Positions 60,077 through 64,000 of a stretch of 64,000 nt of DNA are shown piece after piece. A program made the translations under genes and the position numbers. The notes below the pieces were generated by a model. That model had not been told where the DNA came from. It made no database searches and was given only the letters and a program-made list of their open reading frames with translations. Position 1 is the first letter of the stretch. Each line of letters starts with the position of its first letter. This DNA comes from Mucilaginibacter sp. GTDB lineage: Bacteria > Bacteroidota > Bacteroidia > Sphingobacteriales > Sphingobacteriaceae. Location of the stretch: the NCBI RefSeq assembly GCF_025362475.1, contig NZ_JANYGH010000050.1, positions 1 to 64,000 on the forward strand, in the 5' to 3' direction.

Positions 60077-61129
60077 TTATATTCCCAGCGTTTTCCGGTT
60101 TAGCGCGTCATCAGCACCTGATGCGGCAAAATCGTCAAAAGCACGTTCGGTAACCCGGATGATATGGTTCTTGATAAATTCAGCTCCTTCGCGGGCGCCG
60201 TCTTCAGGATGTTTAAGTGCACACTCCCACTCCAACACAGCCCATCCAGGGAAATCATATTGCGTTAGCTTACTAAATATTCCTTTAAAATCAACCTGGC
60301 CATCGCCTAACGAGCGGAAACGCCCGGCACGGTCAACCCAGTTTTGGTAACCACCATAAACACCTTGTCTCCCGGTAGGATTAAACTCGGCATCCTTCAC
60401 ATGGAACATTTTTATGCGCTCATGATACAGATCAATATATTCTAAGTAATCCAAACATTGCAGAATAAAGTGCGATGGATCATACAGCAGGTTTGCACGT
60501 TTATGTCCTTTTACTTTATCTAAAAACATTTCAAAAGTGATACCATCATGCAAATCTTCGCCGGCATGAACTTCGTAACAAAGATCGATACCATTGTCCT
60601 CGTAAACATCAAGGATAGGCACCCAGCGTTTAGCCAATTCTTCAAAAGCCGTATCAACTATACCGGCAGGGCGTTGCGGCCATGGGTATAGCATTGGCCA
60701 AAGCAGCGCACCACTAAAGGTAACTGATGCCGCCAAACCTAAATTTTTTGAGGCGATTGCAGCGTACTTTAACTGCTGAACAGCCCATTTTTGCCTCTCG
60801 GCCGGGTTGCCACGTAATGCTTCCGGCGCAAAGCCATCAAATAAAGTATCATATACCGGGTTTACCGCTACTAACTGACCCTGTAAATGGGTTGATAGCT
60901 CGGTGATCTCTAACCCGTGGCTATTAACTATACCTTTTACTTCATCAGCATAAGTTTTGCTTTCGGCAGCTTTTTGCAAATCAATAAAACGTGCATCCAG
61001 TGTTGGCAGTTGAACGCCTTTGTAGCCCAAGCCTGCAGCCCATTCGCAAATGGAATCAAGGCTGTTAAATGGTGCAGTGTCACCAATAAATTGTGCTATA
61101 AATATTGCAGGTCCTTTTATGGTAGTCAT
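60077..61129 (-). CDS. Cytoplasmic sugar phosphate isomerase/epimerase-like protein
   Basis: A 350-residue TIM barrel without a signal peptide, unlike its two exported relatives downstream. Metal-ligand residues are seen in Cys-Tyr-Glu-Val-His, Tyr-Asp-Pro-Ser-His, Phe-His-Val-Lys-Asp and Leu-Glu-Trp-Glu-Cys. It would process the sugar after import. It lies 9 bases after the oxidoreductase gene. Confidence 0.9.
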   Translation of the reverse strand: MTTIKGPAIFIAQFIGDTAPFNSLDSICEWAAGLGYKGVQLPTLDARFIDLQKAAESKTYADEVKGIVNSHGLEITELSTHLQGQLVAVNPVYDTLFDGFAPEALRGNPAERQKWAVQQLKYAAIASKNLGLAASVTFSGALLWPMLYPWPQRPAGIVDTAFEELAKRWVPILDVYEDNGIDLCYEVHAGEDLHDGITFEMFLDKVKGHKRANLLYDPSHFILQCLDYLEYIDLYHERIKMFHVKDAEFNPTGRQGVYGGYQNWVDRAGRFRSLGDGQVDFKGIFSKLTQYDFPGWAVLEWECALKHPEDGAREGAEFIKNHIIRVTERAFDDFAASGADDALNRKTLGI

Positions 61130-61138
61130 AATTTTTAT

Positions 61139-62290
61139 TTAGATAGAAAATTCAGTCCACTTTTTATCTGATTTACCCGATGCTATTACATTTTCAATAA
61201 ATGCCATGCCACGTACCCCTTCCTGGATACCGGGGTAATCTTTTTCTTCGGGGGTAGCTTCCCGCCCATCTAAACCAGCTTTAATAGTTAAAGCAAAGTT
61301 GCGGTACAGGTTAGCAAATGCCTCCAGATATCCCTCGGGGTGACCCGCCGGTGTGCGGGCGTTATGCTGCGCGAAAGAACTGGTGTAACCACCGCCTGTA
61401 CGCCATACTTCCATAGGTTTATCAGTATACATCAGGGTTAATGAATTGGCATCGCTTTGGTGCCATTCAAGACCGCCCTTTTCGCCATAAACCCTTATTT
61501 TAACATTATTTTCTTCGCCGGCAGCAATTTGTGTAGCAGTAAGCACACCACTTGCACCGTTGTTGAATTTCAATAATGCAGCGCCGTCATCGTCAAGTTT
61601 ACGACCCGGAACAACTACATTAATATCGGCACAAATTTGTGTTACTTCCAGACCGGTAACATACTCAGCCAAATTAAAGGCATGAGTACCTATATCGCCC
61701 ATGGCACCTGCAATCCCGCTTTTACCAGGATCAGTACGCCATGAGGCTTGCTTGTTATCATCACCTTCTAAAAAGCTGCTTAACCATCCTTGCGGATACT
61801 CCACATAAACCTTACGGATGGTGCCCAGCTTACCTGCTTTTATCAATTGTTTGGCTTCCTTCACCATTGGATAGCCGGTATAAGTATGCGTTAAGCAAAA
61901 CAGCCTGTCGCTTGCTTTTACCACTTTATCCAACTCTTTGGCTTCGGCCAAAGAAAAGGTCATTGGTTTATCCAAAACTACATGGAAGCCATTTTCCAAA
62001 GCGGCTTTGGCAGGATCAAAGTGTACGTGATTTGGTGTAACAATACTAATTACCTGTACACGCTCATCTTCTGGCAGTTGTTTTTCTTTTTCTATAAGTT
62101 CGGTATATGAACTGTATACACGGTTGGCTTGTAAACCCAGCAGCACACCGCTTGCTTTTGATTTTTCGGCATTACTGCTAAAAGCGCCACAAACCAATTC
62201 ATATTCACCATCTATGCGGGCGGCGATACGATGTACGGCACCAATAAACGCGCCCTGCCCGCCGCCAATCATTCCTAATCTTAATTTCAT
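61139..62290 (-). CDS. Gfo/Idh/MocA family oxidoreductase
   Basis: A 383-residue NAD(P)-dependent sugar oxidoreductase. The Rossmann motif Gly-Met-Ile-Gly-Gly-Gly-Gln-Gly is at residues 6-13. Asp-Lys-Pro replaces the usual Glu-Lys-Pro near residue 97. The C-terminal domain shows Gly-Asp-Ile-Gly-Thr-His-Ala-Phe-Asn, the active-site Asp/His region. I use the ATG at 62290. A longer in-frame start at 62353 adds 21 residues encoded by a repeat sequence. It likely reduces or oxidises a keto-sugar in the cytoplasm. Confidence 0.92.
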   Translation of the reverse strand: MKLRLGMIGGGQGAFIGAVHRIAARIDGEYELVCGAFSSNAEKSKASGVLLGLQANRVYSSYTELIEKEKQLPEDERVQVISIVTPNHVHFDPAKAALENGFHVVLDKPMTFSLAEAKELDKVVKASDRLFCLTHTYTGYPMVKEAKQLIKAGKLGTIRKVYVEYPQGWLSSFLEGDDNKQASWRTDPGKSGIAGAMGDIGTHAFNLAEYVTGLEVTQICADINVVVPGRKLDDDGAALLKFNNGASGVLTATQIAAGEENNVKIRVYGEKGGLEWHQSDANSLTLMYTDKPMEVWRTGGGYTSSFAQHNARTPAGHPEGYLEAFANLYRNFALTIKAGLDGREATPEEKDYPGIQEGVRGMAFIENVIASGKSDKKWTEFSI

Positions 62291-62366
62291 TGTTTTTTGA
62301 GTGAGTGGTTGATTGGGTTGATTAAGTGAATGGTTAAAAATCCCAAAAACCAATTTATAAAGTGAA

Positions 62367-62454
62367 TGGTTGATTACGCTGATTAGGTGAGTGGTTAATC
62401 AGGTAAAAAATTACCCGATACAACAACCACTCACCTAATCAACCTAATCAACCA
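62367..62454. repeat. 30-base inverted repeat of GATTAGGTGAGTGGTT words
   Basis: Arms 62367-62396 and 62425-62454 match at 27 of 30 positions. The loop is 28 bases. It lies between the gluconate dehydrogenase subunit 3 gene and the next oxidoreductase. Related words also run from 62297 to 62340. Confidence 0.75.
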
Positions 62455-62466
62455 AAAACCAATTCT

Positions 62467-63033
62467 TTAGGTTGCCCAGGCTTTATCGCCTTTTTTGTAT
62501 GGCAAATTACCATCATATTTTCCGGGTACTGCAATATAGCGCAGGGCTTGTGTTGCACCGGGTTTTGAGGTGAAGAAACCCAACAGGGTTAATTCCTTCA
62601 TCATCCTGAAATAATGGTTAGGATCCTCTGGCTTTTTGGTTTTAGTATAGGCTTTTTGTTCAATGTCAAGCGCTGTAAGTAATTCGGTACGCTGATTTGC
62701 ATCAGCCTCCATGAACTTCTTGCCAAACTTCTTTTTACTGGCTTCATCCAAATCAGAAATACCTTTTATAAAGATCTTCTGATCTGCCGGCGTATAACAA
62801 TCCTGAACCATTACAGTCATAAAATTGCCTACATCGGCCGCTTTTGCACCCGGTGAAGAAGTAGCTGGCAAAATAGTTTCGCCAACCTCGTTCAGAAAAG
62901 CAACGTTGTCTTTATCAAACAGTTCGTTTACTTTTTTTGAAGTTGATTTACATCCTGAAATGAAAAACTCGGCGCCTATCACCGTGCCTCCCAGTATCAA
63001 ACCAACCCTGGTAATTGCATCTCTTCTATTCAT
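62467..63033 (-). CDS. Gluconate 2-dehydrogenase subunit 3 family protein
   Basis: A 188-residue protein with a twin-arginine signal (Asn-Arg-Arg-Asp-Ala-Ile-Thr) and a Cys in Ser-Gly-Cys near residue 28. The family is the small partner that carries the GMC catalytic subunit across the membrane by its Tat signal. Conserved parts are Ile-Leu-Pro-Ala-Thr-Ser-Ser-Pro-Gly-Ala-Lys and the C-terminal Arg-Tyr-Ile-Ala-Val-Pro-Gly. No GMC gene is in the window; it may lie past 64000 or elsewhere. Confidence 0.88.
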   Translation of the reverse strand: MNRRDAITRVGLILGGTVIGAEFFISGCKSTSKKVNELFDKDNVAFLNEVGETILPATSSPGAKAADVGNFMTVMVQDCYTPADQKIFIKGISDLDEASKKKFGKKFMEADANQRTELLTALDIEQKAYTKTKKPEDPNHYFRMMKELTLLGFFTSKPGATQALRYIAVPGKYDGNLPYKKGDKAWAT

Positions 63034-63044
63034 TTTTCTAATTA

Positions 63045-63178
63045 TTGGTTTAGTGAATTAGCGATTTAGTGATTTTTTATTTGTTGATTTTGTGAGTTAT
63101 TGAGTTTATGATTTCTGATTTATTGAGATTTTCATTCTTCAACCACCAATTCACTAACTCACTAATCCACTAATAATT
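63045..63178. repeat. Spacer of repeated TTAGTGA-type words
   Basis: TTTAGTGA and close variants recur on the left and complements such as TCACTAACTCACTAA on the right, as an imperfect inverted repeat. The word family resembles that at 62367-62454 and, partly, the spacer at 48616-48710. Confidence 0.55.
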
Positions 63179-63180
63179 AA

Positions 63181-64000
63181 TTATGCTTTCAGTTCAAATC
63201 CCTGACGGTACTCGCGTTTGATGTATTGGTTAACATCCTCAAAATTGGTAACCTTCATTAATGAATTATCCCATACCAATTTTATACGTCCACCTTTAAG
63301 TTCATGACCACGTACTGCAAGGTTTGCCATTAGCAAAGCTTCAGTAAGCGGACCAGCCTTATCAAACGATGAGCTAAGTTCTGTTTTACCGTAACCGGCT
63401 AAACAACCTTCAACCCATTGCGCGTAGTGACCATTTGCACCGCCTTGTACACGCGCCCATTTCTGAGGCGCTTTGGCATCCTTAGTACGCTCTGTTGGTA
63501 ACAGTGTTGGAGCATCAGAATAAGTACTTGCGTACATTTTTCCTTTTGTGCCAACAAACAGTGTTCCGTTACCTTCTTCGCCGCCAAATTTTTCACTTGG
63601 TAAAAGCTCTATCGGTCTTTCGGGTTGGATACCGCCGTCCATCCAGTGCAGGGTAACATCTCCCTTAGTTTTTTCAGTTTTAGGGAAGGTTAATGTAATG
63701 TGGCTTGATGGAGGGCAGCTCTCTGGGAAATGACCTTCTTTAAACTCATCAACATAAACACTACCAACACTTGCCTGTACATCCTTAGCGTATTGTATAC
63801 CCAATACTCTAAAAGGCGCTTCCACAAGGTGGCATCCCATATCGCCCAGGGCGCCGGTACCGTAATCCCACCATCCGCGCCAGTTAAACGGCACTAATTT
63901 ATCAACGTAATCTTTTTTAGGCGCAGTACCCAACCACAGATCCCAATCTAATTCTTTTGGAATATTTGGTTGTGGTGCAGGCCATTGTATACCTTGCGGC
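63181..64000 (-). CDS. Gfo/Idh/MocA family oxidoreductase, 5' end outside window
   Basis: The C-terminal 273 residues of a sugar oxidoreductase. The frame stays open to the window edge, through Leu-Asp-Trp-Asp-Leu-Trp-Leu-Gly-Thr near residue 25 of the visible part, and lacks only the N-terminal Rossmann domain. The Trp-Trp-Asp-Tyr-Gly-Thr-Gly-Ala-Leu-Gly-Asp-Met-Gly-Cys-His motif is the family active-site block. It is 148 bases upstream of the gluconate dehydrogenase subunit 3 gene and probably in the same operon. Members with this motif are often exported. Confidence 0.9.
   Translation of the reverse strand, partial: PQGIQWPAPQPNIPKELDWDLWLGTAPKKDYVDKLVPFNWRGWWDYGTGALGDMGCHLVEAPFRVLGIQYAKDVQASVGSVYVDEFKEGHFPESCPPSSHITLTFPKTEKTKGDVTLHWMDGGIQPERPIELLPSEKFGGEEGNGTLFVGTKGKMYASTYSDAPTLLPTERTKDAKAPQKWARVQGGANGHYAQWVEGCLAGYGKTELSSSFDKAGPLTEALLMANLAVRGHELKGGRIKLVWDNSLMKVTNFEDVNQYIKREYRQGFELKA

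Noticed and set aside
1..64000. Prophage, integrative element or defence island
   Set aside because: No integrase, phage structural gene, relaxase, restriction enzyme or tRNA-associated duplication was seen.

Overview
This is chromosomal DNA of a Bacteroidota bacterium, most likely a glycan-degrading Sphingobacteriaceae of the Mucilaginibacter/Pedobacter type. The evidence is a SusC/SusD pair with an ECF sigma factor and FecR anti-sigma factor, several secreted glycoside hydrolases, DUF4199 proteins, -7 boxes resembling TAnnTTTG, weak Shine-Dalgarno sequences, moderate GC content, and intergenic palindromic repeats. I saw no tRNA, rRNA, CRISPR array, phage, integrase or transposase gene. The genus is an inference.

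Layout. 1-518: tandem 213-bp noncoding repeat. 569-5923 (-): a probable operon of a BatA-like vWA membrane protein, a dihydroorotase-like protein without its metal ligands, an acidic protein and two DUF4199 proteins. 6127-8784 (-): GH29 fucosidase and a Tat-exported beta-propeller. 8986-11879 (+): histidine kinase, receiver, and receiver-adenylate cyclase. 11968-13435 (-): YitT and HD proteins. 13564-17046 (+): SDR, DUF2236 oxygenase, MarR regulator and IspH, with related AT-rich dyads upstream of the SDR and of ispH. 17089-19015 (+): DAACS symporter and TRIC channel. 19016-29454 (-): a polysaccharide utilisation locus with ECF sigma, FecR, SusC, SusD, GH92 and a GDPD-like protein. 29632-34613: TMEM175 channel, GH88, two secreted lectin-fold proteins, and a divergent membrane-anchored regulator-like protein with its own lectin-like domain. 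34801-41393 (-): PQQ dehydrogenase, nucleoside hydrolase, DUF885-like peptidase and a clan GH-D hydrolase. 41506-42353: divergent HxlR/DoxX pair around a double-dyad operator. 42810-51545 (-): a five-gene MFP/TolC/ABC exporter followed by a sigma-54 response regulator and kinase. A match to the sigma-54 -24/-12 promoter lies just before the first exporter gene. 52256-52615 (-): orphan receiver. 53057-64000 (-): NIPSNAP protein and a long sugar-oxidation operon (oxidoreductases, gluconate dehydrogenase subunit 3, isomerases, transporters, cytochrome c, DUF1080 hydrolase).

How the parts fit. Three palindromes close to GGTAAAACGTTTTACC sit upstream of the GH29 gene, the GH92 gene and susC, which suggests one LacI-type repressor, encoded elsewhere, controls all three. 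The 3' operon resembles the 3-keto-glycoside route: oxidise the sugar at C3 in the periplasm, cleave it, then isomerise or reduce and import it. The catalytic GMC subunit is not in the window.

The spacers are rich in repeats. The clearest event is a 230-bp MITE-like element with 19-bp terminal inverted repeats and an exact 9-bp target duplication. It is inserted into a diverged, inverted copy of the repeat that opens the window.
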